This document shows, piece after piece, positions 18,209-27,398 of a stretch of 58,987 nt of DNA. The translations under genes and the position numbers were made by a program. The stretch is from an uncultured Chlamydiaceae bacterium (GTDB taxonomy: Bacteria; Chlamydiota; Chlamydiia; Chlamydiales; Chlamydiaceae). Location of the stretch: positions 1-58,987 of the forward strand of contig CALGBW010000006.1 of assembly GCA_937884635.1 (NCBI GenBank), in the 5' to 3' direction. A model generated the notes under the pieces. It saw nothing but the letters and a program-made list of their open reading frames with translations, searched no databases and was not told where the DNA came from. The first letter of the stretch is position 1. Each line of letters begins with the position of its first letter.

Positions 18209-18835
18209 ATGTTGAACTCTAAAAGTAGTATAAAAGTTAAGATTTGTGGTGTGACCCATCCTGAGGATGCTGCTTATGCAGCAAGAAATGGAGCCGATTA
18301 CATAGGTCTTATTTTAGCAGAAGGCTCGCCAAGAAAGGTCTCTATCCAGCTAGCTCGGGAGATTACCTACGCAGCAAGAGAATATGGAGCGATTTCTGTT
18401 GGGGTATTTTCTCTTCAGGACCCTGACCTTATCCTGTCCATATGCATAGCAGCAGGTATAGACATTATACAAACTCACGTAACTCCGACTTTATATACCA
18501 CCCTCAGATCCTTGCAGGTCAAGTCGTTTTTCCCTGTCGTTAGGGTGCATAGTAGTGGAGAGAAAGAACCCCATATCCCATTTTCCTCAACAGATATTGT
18601 CGTATATGACCATCAACAAGGGGAGACAGGTTCTTCATTTAATTGGGATCATTTTCAGCCCCCTGTACACCACCCTTGGATTTTAGCCGGGGGGCTAAAA
18701 CCTGAAAATGTAACAAGGGCAATCTCCTTGTTTCGCCCCTTTTGTGTTGATGTAGCTTCTGGCGTCGAATACCCCCATGTCTTCAGAAAAGACCCAGAAC
18801 GAGTGAAAGAGTTTATTAACAAAGTAAAATTTTAG
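18209..18835 (+). CDS. trpF: Phosphoribosylanthranilate isomerase
   Basis: Third step of tryptophan synthesis from anthranilate (phosphoribosylanthranilate to CdRP). 208 residues, full length. Hallmarks: KICGVTHPEDA at the N-terminus (catalytic Cys), GADYIGLILAEGSPR, and VDVASGVEYP at the C-terminus (catalytic Asp). It is followed 10 bases later by trpB. No trpD, trpC, trpA or trpR is in the window. It stands between oppC and the MORN-repeat gene, where C. trachomatis carries ada (CT477); no ada-like remnant is apparent in 18032-18208. Confidence 0.93.
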   Translation: MLNSKSSIKVKICGVTHPEDAAYAARNGADYIGLILAEGSPRKVSIQLAREITYAAREYGAISVGVFSLQDPDLILSICIAAGIDIIQTHVTPTLYTTLRSLQVKSFFPVVRVHSSGEKEPHIPFSSTDIVVYDHQQGETGSSFNWDHFQPPVHHPWILAGGLKPENVTRAISLFRPFCVDVASGVEYPHVFRKDPERVKEFINKVKF

Positions 18836-18845
18836 GTTGTAGTTT

Positions 18846-20009
18846 ATGAGTCATTCGTTTGCTTTTGGAGGACAATTTGTCCCAGAAGAATTAAAAGCTC
18901 CTCTCCAGGAACTGACAGAACAATACGCTGCTATTCGTCAGACAGCTGCTTTTCAACATGAATTAGATTCTCTTTTTAGAAACTATGCGGGCCGTCCTAC
19001 CCCTTTAACGGAAGTAAAGCGTTTTTCCGAGGCAATTCAAGGTCCAAGAATATTCCTAAAGAGAGAAGACCTATTGCATACCGGAGCTCATAAGCTGAAT
19101 AACGTATTAGGACAGGGACTGTTGGCCAGACATATGGGGAAAAAGCGTATGATAGCTGAGACCGGAGCTGGGCAACATGGCGTGGCGGTAGCTACTGCAG
19201 CAGCACGGCTAGGCATGGAATGTGCAATTTACATGGGTGAGAAGGATATTGCACGTCAACGCATCAATGTAGAGAGAATGCGTATCCTAGGAGCTACTAT
19301 TGTCCCAGTTACACAGGGAAATGGTAAACTGAATGACGCTGTTGATGCTGCTATGGCAGATTTCATATCCAGTTATGAGACTACACATTTTTGTATTGGC
19401 TCTGCAGTTGGTCCAGCTCCCTATCCTGCGATTGTCCGCGATTTTCAATCCGTCATTAGTTTGGAGCTTTCTCAGCAGATTCAAGAGCAAGCACAAAGAG
19501 ATCCAGATATATTAATCGCCTGTGTGGGTGGGGGATCCAATGCAATAGGCTTTTTCCACCATTTTATTGATAAGAAAAACGTTCAATTAATCGGTGTAGA
19601 GGGTGGTGGTACTGGATTAGAAGATGGTCATCATGCTGCACGGTTTGCAAAGGGACGTGTTGGTATACACCAAGGCTTTGCTTCTTATCTGCTTCAGGAT
19701 GAAGAGGGGAATGTCCTGTCTACACATTCAATTTCCGCTGGTCTTGATTATCCTTCTGTAGGACCTGATCACGCTATTATGCATGAATCAGGAAGAGCCT
19801 CTTATACTTACGCTTTAGATGAAGAAGCCCTAGCAGCTTTTTATCTTCTTTCTAAAACAGAAGGAATCATCCCAGCTTTAGAATCTTCTCATGCCCTTGC
19901 TCATGCTATGAAGATTGCTCCTACCTTAGATAAGGATGTGATTGTCTGCGTCAATTTGTCAGGGAGAGGAGACAAAGACATTAAACAGGTATTAGAGAGA
20001 CAACGCTAA
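18846..20009 (+). CDS. trpB: Tryptophan synthase beta subunit
   Basis: Pyridoxal-phosphate enzyme condensing indole and serine to tryptophan. 387 residues, intact. The PLP lysine is in HTGAHKLNNVLGQ, the phosphate-binding loop is GGGSNAIG, and the ETGAGQHG motif is present. It shares a transcript with trpF and ends at a hairpin (20137-20169). TrpB alone can use free indole, so without a trpA partner it could work in indole salvage; the partner may lie elsewhere in the genome. No convincing TrpR operator is seen upstream of trpF. Confidence 0.96.
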   Translation: MSHSFAFGGQFVPEELKAPLQELTEQYAAIRQTAAFQHELDSLFRNYAGRPTPLTEVKRFSEAIQGPRIFLKREDLLHTGAHKLNNVLGQGLLARHMGKKRMIAETGAGQHGVAVATAAARLGMECAIYMGEKDIARQRINVERMRILGATIVPVTQGNGKLNDAVDAAMADFISSYETTHFCIGSAVGPAPYPAIVRDFQSVISLELSQQIQEQAQRDPDILIACVGGGSNAIGFFHHFIDKKNVQLIGVEGGGTGLEDGHHAARFAKGRVGIHQGFASYLLQDEEGNVLSTHSISAGLDYPSVGPDHAIMHESGRASYTYALDEEALAAFYLLSKTEGIIPALESSHALAHAMKIAPTLDKDVIVCVNLSGRGDKDIKQVLERQR

Positions 20010-20136
20010 TACTTGATAACTCAAAAGGAGTTTGGATTACGATATAGACGGGGGTGACTAGGTAGTGATCCAAACAACAGCGTAATCAATAACGATGTTT
20101 TTCATGGATGAAAGGGAAAAATAGAGATCTCTAAAG

Positions 20137-20169
20137 AAGTCAGCAAATACAGATGGTATTTACTGACTT
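20137..20169. terminator. Bidirectional hairpin terminator between trpB and the MORN gene
   Basis: 14-base inverted repeat (AAGTCAGCAAATAC at 20137-20150 and GTATTTACTGACTT at 20156-20169, one mismatch) with a 5-base loop. It sits between converging genes. On the minus strand it is followed by CTTCTTT, so it probably serves both, better for the minus-strand gene. Confidence 0.7.
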
Positions 20170-20210
20170 GCCCTTTGCTCGTAAAGCAAAGAGGCTTAAT
20201 GGGAGGTAGT

Positions 20211-21182
20211 TTAGCGAATAGCGTTTAGGCGTTCGAATTTAGTTTTAGATACCAAGCGTCCTCGATAGTACCACTCGGATTTACATACCCCTGCGGCATA
20301 AATCTTTCTGACCCCATGCAGGTAGTTATTTTTCCAAGAGACTTCTTCAGCAATTACTTCTTGCTCATTATAACGTAATTCAATACCTTCTCGGGCTCCA
20401 CGAACGAAGGGAACTTCAGCAACCTTACAACCATTTTTAAAAAGGATTGTAACGCCATCTTGGTAGCCGTAGCGCCATTCTTCAATGGTATTTGGAATGC
20501 CCCCGGGTAGGTAAGACAACCGTAAGCCATGAGGTTCTTCATTAGAATAGTGTGTAATGGTTTCAGGTTCTCTTGTAGGGTAGAACGTAGTTCTTTTTAT
20601 CATGATCCCATCACTGAATGTCTCCTCAGCTAGCAAAATACTGCTAGGGGAGAAGATCGAACGGGTTCCCTCGCCATCATGAATGGCAGAACTGTATTTT
20701 CCATTGAATGAGGTATATTTACCTTCTATGACACGTCCTTGATATGTAGTTTCAATGAAGTAAGGGTCTTTAATAGTGTCACTGTTATGGTTATCAGGCC
20801 AGCGTGTTATGCAAAAAGAACCATCTTCATGAAAGATCTCTTCCTGCATGGGAAGCCCGTTAGGGAAGAATGTCTTATGGGACAACAAGCGACCTTGCTC
20901 ATATGTTTTGACACTAGCTAATGCACCAGAGTGAGGGAAGGTTAATGTGCATTCGCCGTGTAGTAATCCCTGTGCATAGACTTCATACGAGGTAGAACCA
21001 TCCTTGAGAATACGAGTAATCGAACCATCACTACCACGTTTGATCCAGTTCTGTCTCGATACAATAATCCCATAATTATTACGGAAGGTTTCTTTCATGA
21101 CAGAAACGTCTTTTTGTGCGGGAGCTCCGTATGCAAAGGAGGCTGTTGCAAGTACTCCAAGATAGAGAAATAGCTTTTTCAT
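20211..21182 (-). CDS. Secreted protein with MORN-type repeats
   Basis: 323 residues, exported by a cleavable signal peptide (MKKLFLYLGVLATASFAYGA). The rest is a run of MORN_2-like units, each about 22-24 residues with a G-x-x-x-x-x-x-P-x-G pattern (HGECTLTFPHSGALA, SHKTFFPNGLPMQEE, HGLRLSYLPGGIPNT, DGVTILFKNGCK, HGVRKIYAAG). Such repeats form beta-hairpin stacks used in binding. Position matches CT476. Function unknown; probably periplasmic or outer-surface. Confidence 0.75.
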   Translation of the reverse strand: MKKLFLYLGVLATASFAYGAPAQKDVSVMKETFRNNYGIIVSRQNWIKRGSDGSITRILKDGSTSYEVYAQGLLHGECTLTFPHSGALASVKTYEQGRLLSHKTFFPNGLPMQEEIFHEDGSFCITRWPDNHNSDTIKDPYFIETTYQGRVIEGKYTSFNGKYSSAIHDGEGTRSIFSPSSILLAEETFSDGIMIKRTTFYPTREPETITHYSNEEPHGLRLSYLPGGIPNTIEEWRYGYQDGVTILFKNGCKVAEVPFVRGAREGIELRYNEQEVIAEEVSWKNNYLHGVRKIYAAGVCKSEWYYRGRLVSKTKFERLNAIR

Positions 21183-21300
21183 CCGTATGTTCGAGAATCC
21201 TTATCACTGGATAAGGGGGATAGCACCTGCCGCTGGCAGCCAACTTCTCTATTCCCTCTGTGTATTTGCTATCTTAAATTTTCCCTGTTCAAACGCAATA

Positions 21301-23691
21301 TTACTTAGGATCGATTTCTTGGTTAAGTAAAGTCAATAAACGTTCGTGCTCTGCATCAATCTCTTGATTCGATAAGGTTCTCGTCATATCTCTAAAGAGA
21401 AGTCGCAAGGATACATTTTTATTCGTAGTTGAAGCACTCTTGTCTTGATATACACTGATAATCACAACTCTTTCAAGCCATTTAGATGGATAGCTTAAAA
21501 GTTTTTTACGCAGTAGACCCGCTGGGATATCCTCATTTACCGTCAGAGTGATATCCCTAAATGATGAAGGATAGACCGGGTAGGGTGCATACTCAGCTGG
21601 GGCAGTTTTTAAAGATCCCAACAGTGGATTGAGTAATAACTCAGCAAAGAATACTTGTTGCTTAATCTGCGCTTTCTTGCATAGGTCTGGATGCAGTGTC
21701 CCCAAAAGACCTATACATTGCTTGTTATAAGAAAGCTGTGCTTGTTGGTAAGGATGAAAATTCTCACTCTCACTTGGGGTTACAAGACAATCATCGATGG
21801 ATATTCCTATATATCGCAGTACTGTCTCTACCCAACCCTTAATTGAGTAAAAAGAAAGGGAAGAACGTGTGTTTTCCCAGGATAATGGCTCCGATTGTCC
21901 AGAGAGAATGATCCCTAACGATTCTTGCTCTCGATAGGCCGAGTAGTGCTTCCCTCGTTTTGGCTCCTTATTCCGACTGTAAACCGTGCCTATTTCAAAA
22001 GCATGTACATAAGGGGCTTTTCTATTGATATTGATAGCTACACTTTTTATAAGCCCAGGGAGTAGAGAGTTTCTGAGGGCTGTGGCTTGCTTAGATCCTT
22101 GAAGAGCGAGTAATTCTGTTTCCTGAAGGGATAAGGAGGCAGTTTCAGGATCTAACAGATCACAAGTAAAGAATTGTTGTAATCCAGCATGAACCAAATG
22201 GTCTGTTAACCCTCGTTTTAATTTATACATAGGAGGGTACGCTGGCTGGTGCTTTGCAGAGCGCACTTTCCAGTCACGAGATCGGTATAGCTCTTCTACT
22301 AAATCGATTTCTTCTTTGATATCATGACGGTAAGAAGGAACAGTAACACATAGGCTGTCTTCCTCACGGGTGACAGGAAAACCTAATTGAGACAGGCTTA
22401 TTTCAGCATCTTCCAGGGTAATACTCTCACCCAGAATGCGTTGTGTTGTGTTCTCCCTTAGGTGGACAGCTCGTAAAGGTTGTTCTTCATTACCTAGCTT
22501 GCGTATCAGGGAAACGCGAGCTTCTGGAAAGAGATCTTGTATCAGATGAATCGCAGCATATAAAGCGGGGAGCACCTGTTGGGGATCTGTTCCTCTTGCA
22601 AAACGATACCCTGCTTCTGAGTGAATAGGAAGGTGTTTTTGCAAGGATCGGATTGCCTGAGGGAGGAAATAAGCCGATTCTAAGATAATCTCCGTGGTTT
22701 CCTCATCCACGGAAGAAACAGCACCACCCATAATCCCTGCTAATCCTAAAATATGAGCATCATCACGGATGACTAATGTCCCCTCAGGTAATGAAACAGT
22801 TTCTTTATTCAGAAGAGTGAGCTCACTGGGTTCTTGAAGCTTTTCTGCCCGTATAGAATCCTTTTGAACATACCGTGCATCATAGGCATGAAGGGGTTGC
22901 CCTAAGGAGAGCATGACGTAGTTAGTAATGTCAACAAGAGCATTGATTGGCTTTTGTTTCAAAGCAAATAAGGCTTCTTGGATCTTTTGTGGGGAGGGGC
23001 GATTATCTACGCCAGAAATATGAACCGAGCAAAAGAATGGACTAGCCTGGTCATCATGTGTCCCCAGATCTTCATATTGACTAGGTACAGGAAGGCAAGA
23101 AAATGGTTCTGGTAGGACGAGATCCACACCAGAAACACAGGCGATTTCTCTTGCTAAACCAAGCAAGGAAGCGCAGTGTCCCAAGTTAGGGGTTAAGGAA
23201 CATTCTATAAAGGCTCCTGCTAATAACGAGCAGGCGCTTTCTCCTAGGGGGGTATCCTCTGGAAATTCAAATAACCCTCTCTCAGATTTTTGCAAATGAG
23301 GGAACCCTAACTCATCAGCTCCACAACACATTCCCCGTGATTCTATTCCACGAATTTTTGACTTGGTGATTGTGAGGATTTCTCCTTCCGCATTGCGTAA
23401 TTTTGCTCCAGGAAGTGCTAAAGGAATGATAATCCCTGGACGACAGTTAGGCGCACCGCAAACAATTTGATGTTCTGCTGTCCCATCAAAGACAGTAGCT
23501 ACAACTAGCGTATCCGCATTAGGGTGCTTCTGTGTATCAAGGACTTTTGCTGTGACAACGGAAGACAGAGAGCCCAAAAAAGCATCTTCTATTTCTGTCT
23601 CAATACCGATACGGTCGCAAGCAGATAAAATTTGTTTAAGTGATAAAGGAGAAGAAAAAAAAGTTTGTAGTAAGGAAAGGGAAACCCGCAT
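21301..23691 (-). CDS. pheT: Phenylalanyl-tRNA synthetase beta subunit
   Basis: Beta chain of the alpha2beta2 enzyme that charges tRNA-Phe. 796 residues with the expected order: N-terminal OB-fold tRNA-binding domain (HPNADTLVVATVFDG, VCGAPNCRPG), the B3/B4 editing domain (SLGQPLHAYDA), B5 (about 400-470, DIKEEIDLVEELYR), the catalytic-like core, and the C-terminal ferredoxin-like anticodon-binding domain (PSSFRDITLTVNEDIP to the end). The alpha subunit (pheS) is not adjacent. Confidence 0.97.
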   Translation of the reverse strand: MRVSLSLLQTFFSSPLSLKQILSACDRIGIETEIEDAFLGSLSSVVTAKVLDTQKHPNADTLVVATVFDGTAEHQIVCGAPNCRPGIIIPLALPGAKLRNAEGEILTITKSKIRGIESRGMCCGADELGFPHLQKSERGLFEFPEDTPLGESACSLLAGAFIECSLTPNLGHCASLLGLAREIACVSGVDLVLPEPFSCLPVPSQYEDLGTHDDQASPFFCSVHISGVDNRPSPQKIQEALFALKQKPINALVDITNYVMLSLGQPLHAYDARYVQKDSIRAEKLQEPSELTLLNKETVSLPEGTLVIRDDAHILGLAGIMGGAVSSVDEETTEIILESAYFLPQAIRSLQKHLPIHSEAGYRFARGTDPQQVLPALYAAIHLIQDLFPEARVSLIRKLGNEEQPLRAVHLRENTTQRILGESITLEDAEISLSQLGFPVTREEDSLCVTVPSYRHDIKEEIDLVEELYRSRDWKVRSAKHQPAYPPMYKLKRGLTDHLVHAGLQQFFTCDLLDPETASLSLQETELLALQGSKQATALRNSLLPGLIKSVAININRKAPYVHAFEIGTVYSRNKEPKRGKHYSAYREQESLGIILSGQSEPLSWENTRSSLSFYSIKGWVETVLRYIGISIDDCLVTPSESENFHPYQQAQLSYNKQCIGLLGTLHPDLCKKAQIKQQVFFAELLLNPLLGSLKTAPAEYAPYPVYPSSFRDITLTVNEDIPAGLLRKKLLSYPSKWLERVVIISVYQDKSASTTNKNVSLRLLFRDMTRTLSNQEIDAEHERLLTLLNQEIDPK

Positions 23692-23783
23692 GGATCTGAA
23701 TGGAAAAACTGTTTTTGAGGCAAATTTTACAGGGAGATATGTATAGTGGCAAGTATTTTCACTGAGAAGAGAAAGGGTGTTAA

Positions 23784-24686
23784 ATGTCTTTTAAGAAGCC
23801 CAATCAGTTATTAAAGCAAATATTATTCTTGAGTTGTTGTGTGAACGTCGTGATGGTCATTTTATTTTATATGACCGTGTTCCGAAAAGATGTGTACAAG
23901 TTACCGGTATTTACTGGACCTTTGATTGCAAAAAGTCGCCATATAGAGGGATTCCCCGAGGATTTCTTAGAACAGCTTTCCCAGGCTTCTTTGCAGGAGA
24001 TATGTGCTTTTTTAGATGATGATCGATTGTTATTTGGGTATCCCGTCAGCTTGTGGGCATTGGGGGTCGCTATTCACCATCATTATGTAGACATCACGCC
24101 TGCCTTACCTGGTTCTTTGACTTTCTTGCAGCTGAAAAATCAGGGGCGTACATGGTTTCTACCGAAATTAACTACGGAGGAGCGTGTATTAGTTCGTCGT
24201 TATCTTAATCGGGTTCGCTATCCTTTTACTTCTCAAGGATTGTTTTACTTCTTAGCTAAAGAGGCGCAGCAAGGGAAAATACAAGCAGATGGGTTGTATC
24301 ACTTCTGTCATATCCCAGAGTTTATTTATTTGCGTACGTTATTGGCTGGAGCAGAAACAGAGGTTGGTACGATTCCTGCTTTGGTACAAATGGTGTTACA
24401 GGGTGGGGAGGAGTTGTTCTTTTCCCTATGCAATGAGTACAATAGGAACCACTGTATATCAGATAAGCAGAGAAGAGAAGTGCTCACGGCGTATATAGCA
24501 AGAAAAGACCCGTTGGCAGCTCTCTTGCTACTCGTTCATGATTCTGAATGGGTCTTACATGAGTTTTCTGATGAGGCACTGTTGTTTTTCTTACGGTTAG
24601 TCCCCAAAGACTCTCCTTATACACAACGGTTCTTTATTGCCTTAGAGCAAAGCCCAAGAATGCAGACAATAGAAAAATTACTGTAA
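23784..24686 (+). CDS. Conserved hypothetical, N-terminal membrane anchor
   Basis: 300 residues, function unknown. One hydrophobic segment near the N-terminus (ILFLSCCVNVVMVILFYMTVF, about 13-33) anchors a long, helix-rich extracytoplasmic domain with no recognised motif. Several paired segments (QASLQEICAFLDDDRLLFGYP, EVLTAYIARKDPLAALLLLV) hint at alpha-helical repeats. It corresponds to CT474 by position. The 3' end overlaps yidD by 9 bases on the other strand. Confidence 0.65.
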   Translation: MSFKKPNQLLKQILFLSCCVNVVMVILFYMTVFRKDVYKLPVFTGPLIAKSRHIEGFPEDFLEQLSQASLQEICAFLDDDRLLFGYPVSLWALGVAIHHHYVDITPALPGSLTFLQLKNQGRTWFLPKLTTEERVLVRRYLNRVRYPFTSQGLFYFLAKEAQQGKIQADGLYHFCHIPEFIYLRTLLAGAETEVGTIPALVQMVLQGGEELFFSLCNEYNRNHCISDKQRREVLTAYIARKDPLAALLLLVHDSEWVLHEFSDEALLFFLRLVPKDSPYTQRFFIALEQSPRMQTIEKLL

Positions 24687-24935
24687 AAAATCATCAAGGT
24701 TAGATCCTGGGACTAGATCAATCCCACCGGAATGCCAAGGACCGCATTTACTTAAGCGTTTTATGGTGAGTAAAGCCCCTTTGAATGGCCCGTGACGTTT
24801 AATCGCAAATAAAGCGTAATGTGAACAGGAGGGGAAGAACCGACAGGATTTTCCAAGTAAAGGAGAAAGAGTCCACTGGTAAACTAGGATGAGTTTAATG
24901 AAAATCCAGCTCAAAATGTGTTTAACAAGAGACAT
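24678..24935 (-). CDS. yidD: Membrane protein insertion efficiency factor
   Basis: Small YidD (HlyA-like, DUF37) protein of 85 residues, helping YidC-dependent insertion of inner-membrane proteins. The signature is complete: LILVYQWTLSPLLGKSCRFFPSCSHYAL, with the CRF.PSCS.YA core, then KRHGPFKGALLTIKRLSKCGPWHSGG. Ten bases separate it from the upstream DUF155 gene, so they are probably co-transcribed. Confidence 0.92.
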   Translation of the reverse strand: MSLVKHILSWIFIKLILVYQWTLSPLLGKSCRFFPSCSHYALFAIKRHGPFKGALLTIKRLSKCGPWHSGGIDLVPGSNLDDFLQ

Positions 24936-24944
24936 CGACTGTCC

Positions 24945-25742
24945 TTAGTGGATGAGATGAAAGACGTCTTGAAGTAGCGTAAGCGTCACTTCTAACATAA
25001 TTAAGCAGATTACCGTCCACTCTAAGGAAGAAGAATGCTGATGATTGAGTTGATCGTTCAGGATTTCTAACACATCTCCTAGGATCGTTAACCGGTGGTT
25101 TAATACATTCACCCTGGCATTGATGTCTAAGCAGTTTAAGACATCTACATAGATAGGTTGTGTTTCTGGATGTTCCCAGAAAAAGTCAGGTTCATCAAGA
25201 ATATCAGAGTGCAGGTTTACAGAGGCTTTATCCAAGAATAGCTTTCCAATTTTCTTTGCTATGGCTCGTCTAGATAAAGAAATTTTTCCTTTGCTAGCTA
25301 AATCTTGAGGAAGGGATTTGGAATCTTCGACCGTTTTATAAATCGTTGCTTCGAAAATAGTGAGTTTGACTGATTGCGCAAGACCAAAAGAAATAGCAAG
25401 TTTTGTATTGAGTTGGCTATCAGCTAAAATTAAGCGGTCCCTTCGAATTTGTAACTTATCCCCATAGTGAAACTCATAACAGTCTATTTCTGGATGGGGG
25501 AGTATCTCCGGGGATGCAGTGACAATCATTTGCAGAATTTTTATTTCTTCAGCTTCTTCCCATCCCCAAAATACCGTTACTCCAAAGGGAAAGAAGATAG
25601 CAATCTTCCCGTTTTCTTCTAAGTCTGGAGAAGTAGCTAAAACATATTCTCTAGATAAAACAGCAGGAAACGTGGGTTTCAGTAAGTGGAATAACACATG
25701 TAGGTTATAGGACGAAGCTGTGCAATAGGCTGTACAACGCAT
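24945..25742 (-). CDS. RMD1/DUF155-family membrane protein
   Basis: 265 residues of the DUF155 family (relatives: yeast Rmd1, human RMND1). Visible hallmarks are the IFFPFGVTVFWGWEEAEE segment, the conserved central DILDEPDFFWEHPE and a C-terminal tail with a single membrane helix (LEWTVICLIMLEVTLTLLQDVF). The biochemical role of bacterial members is not established. Operon with yidD. Confidence 0.8.
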   Translation of the reverse strand: MRCTAYCTASSYNLHVLFHLLKPTFPAVLSREYVLATSPDLEENGKIAIFFPFGVTVFWGWEEAEEIKILQMIVTASPEILPHPEIDCYEFHYGDKLQIRRDRLILADSQLNTKLAISFGLAQSVKLTIFEATIYKTVEDSKSLPQDLASKGKISLSRRAIAKKIGKLFLDKASVNLHSDILDEPDFFWEHPETQPIYVDVLNCLDINARVNVLNHRLTILGDVLEILNDQLNHQHSSSLEWTVICLIMLEVTLTLLQDVFHLIH

Positions 25743-25857
25743 GGGATGGCTTAGGTAAAAAGATTATAGGGTCCCCATTTTACTGCTTTTTTCTTCTCGA
25801 GGGAACACTTTTTTTCTTGAGGTAAACAGTTGTTACTAGGTAACCTTGTCTCTTTTT

Positions 25858-25939
25858 GCGGAAGTGGCGGAATTGGTATACGCGCTATCTTGAGGTGGTA
25901 GTGGAGCTTTCCTTAGGGGTTCGAGTCCCCTCTTTCGCA
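25858..25939 (+). tRNA. tRNA-Leu (GAG)
   Basis: 82 bases forming a class II cloverleaf. Acceptor stem GCGGAAG / CTTTCGC with discriminator A; anticodon stem CTATC / GGTAG with loop TTGAGGT giving anticodon GAG; a long variable arm; T-arm GGGGTTCGAGTCCCC. CCA is not encoded. Confidence 0.92.
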
Positions 25940-26015
25940 AGTTCTTTTTTTCAAATTACAGTCATCATATCGTTGCAACCTTCCATAGGCTATGTTTGTC
26001 TTATAGGTTTGTTCT

Positions 26016-26675
26016 ATGGTGAATCTTGATTTCTTTGTTAAAAAATCTCATAGTGTGCGCGTTTTGAGTATTGGAGGCTCCGTGAGATTTTGGTCTTTTC
26101 TTCTTCTGGTAATCGGGTGGAATTCCTTTTCTTTTGCTTTCAGTGAGGGCCCTGCACATTATCTTTCTGAAGATGAAAAATTTTATGTTGATACATTTGA
26201 TTTTTCAGGGAATTTTCCTGATACAGAAACAATAGAAATTCATGCTCAGAGAAAAAAACGTGTGCATTTCGATGTTTCCGGACAATTCCCTAAGTTAGAG
26301 ACTATTTCATACCAGGGAGCTTTTGGTCTTTTACGGGCAAAATTAACTGGTGAGTATCCTGAGTTATCCTTGCTGACCATGTCCTGCACTTCTTGTAAAA
26401 TGGACTTAGATTTTCGTGGGAATTGGAAGAAAAATGTTACTGTGCAGATTTCCAATGAATCTGAACCGATTACCGTGATCTTACCAAAAGAAGTAGGGGT
26501 GATTGTACACACTCAGGTGTCCATGAAGGGCCAGGTGATTACAAGTAGTGAGCTTACACAAAAGGGGAGAGGGATTTGGCGGAAAACCTTTCAAAATTCT
26601 TTAGTAAGAGAAGCTCCCGTGACTCTCACGTTTCATATTAACAGCAGTAACGGGGGAACGATCATCCTCCGTTAA
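26016..26675 (+). CDS. Secreted hypothetical protein, likely beta-rich
   Basis: 219 residues of unknown function. A hydrophobic segment (FWSFLLLVIGWNSFSFAF) after about 30 residues looks like a signal sequence with a long n-region; a later start is possible. The rest is rich in short beta-strand-like periods (DVSGQFPKLETISYQGAFG, AKLTGEYPELSLLTM), similar in style to YvlB-type repetitive beta domains. Counterpart of CT471. Its last 75 bases overlap the 3' end of recO on the other strand, so both C-termini are encoded by the same DNA. Confidence 0.65.
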   Translation: MVNLDFFVKKSHSVRVLSIGGSVRFWSFLLLVIGWNSFSFAFSEGPAHYLSEDEKFYVDTFDFSGNFPDTETIEIHAQRKKRVHFDVSGQFPKLETISYQGAFGLLRAKLTGEYPELSLLTMSCTSCKMDLDFRGNWKKNVTVQISNESEPITVILPKEVGVIVHTQVSMKGQVITSSELTQKGRGIWRKTFQNSLVREAPVTLTFHINSSNGGTIILR

Positions 26676-27359
26676 AGGATCCTCTCCTGAGATGACTGTA
26701 GGGTGAAGAGTTTCAAATAACAAGGTAATCTTATCAGACAAATCCAGATGTAATTGGGATAGGTGAAGAAAATCTTCTATACGTTGGGTTTTTGTCAGTG
26801 CTAGGAGTAGTTTTTCTTCATTAGCATCGAATAAGATCGCCTTTTTCGGAGCATGCTCCAAACAGTACTTCTCTCCTTCATATCGGTAAAACGTAGTGGT
26901 GTGTATAGGTTCCTTACAGAAGGAGCAAGTTGAGAATAGGTCTATCACTCCCTCGTGCTGTAAGAGCTTCCACAGGAAAATAGAGGAAAAGAGATGGGGG
27001 TTAGAACACCTGCTCATATTACGTAGAAAATCAAGAAATAACGTGAACAAATTGGGGGCTGGATACTCTTCCCATTGTGATTTGAGAATGGCTTGCGACA
27101 TTTTATGGAAAGCCATTTGTTGTTCTTTGGAGATTTTTTTATCGAAGAAAGGTTGGATATCTTCTTCCTGTAGTAGGACTCGTAATTTGGGTGGTTCATA
27201 GCTGAATGTATACTGTGCTACTGAGGGTATCGGGTACAGGGGGAAGTTTGCTTTGACAAACACGGGCATCAGCCCTAAGGGTGTGAATAGGGTTACAACA
27301 GAGTGGTGTTGTTTAACAGGAGTCTTTCTTAGGATAATTCCCAGTAGTTGCATGTCCAT
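26601..27359 (-). CDS. recO: DNA repair protein RecO
   Basis: Recombination mediator that helps load RecA with RecF/RecR. 252 residues: an N-terminal OB-fold (GIILRKTPVKQHHSVVTLFTP), a helical middle and a zinc-type segment CSFCKEPIHTTTFY...YCLEH. Sequence identity to well-studied RecO is low, as usual for this family. The 3' end shares 75 bases with the convergent neighbour. Confidence 0.85.
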   Translation of the reverse strand: MDMQLLGIILRKTPVKQHHSVVTLFTPLGLMPVFVKANFPLYPIPSVAQYTFSYEPPKLRVLLQEEDIQPFFDKKISKEQQMAFHKMSQAILKSQWEEYPAPNLFTLFLDFLRNMSRCSNPHLFSSIFLWKLLQHEGVIDLFSTCSFCKEPIHTTTFYRYEGEKYCLEHAPKKAILFDANEEKLLLALTKTQRIEDFLHLSQLHLDLSDKITLLFETLHPTVISGEDPLTEDDRSPVTAVNMKRESHGSFSY

Positions 27360-27398
27360 GGGCTACGCCCCCTTGTTCAGATTGCTATACACCATGGC

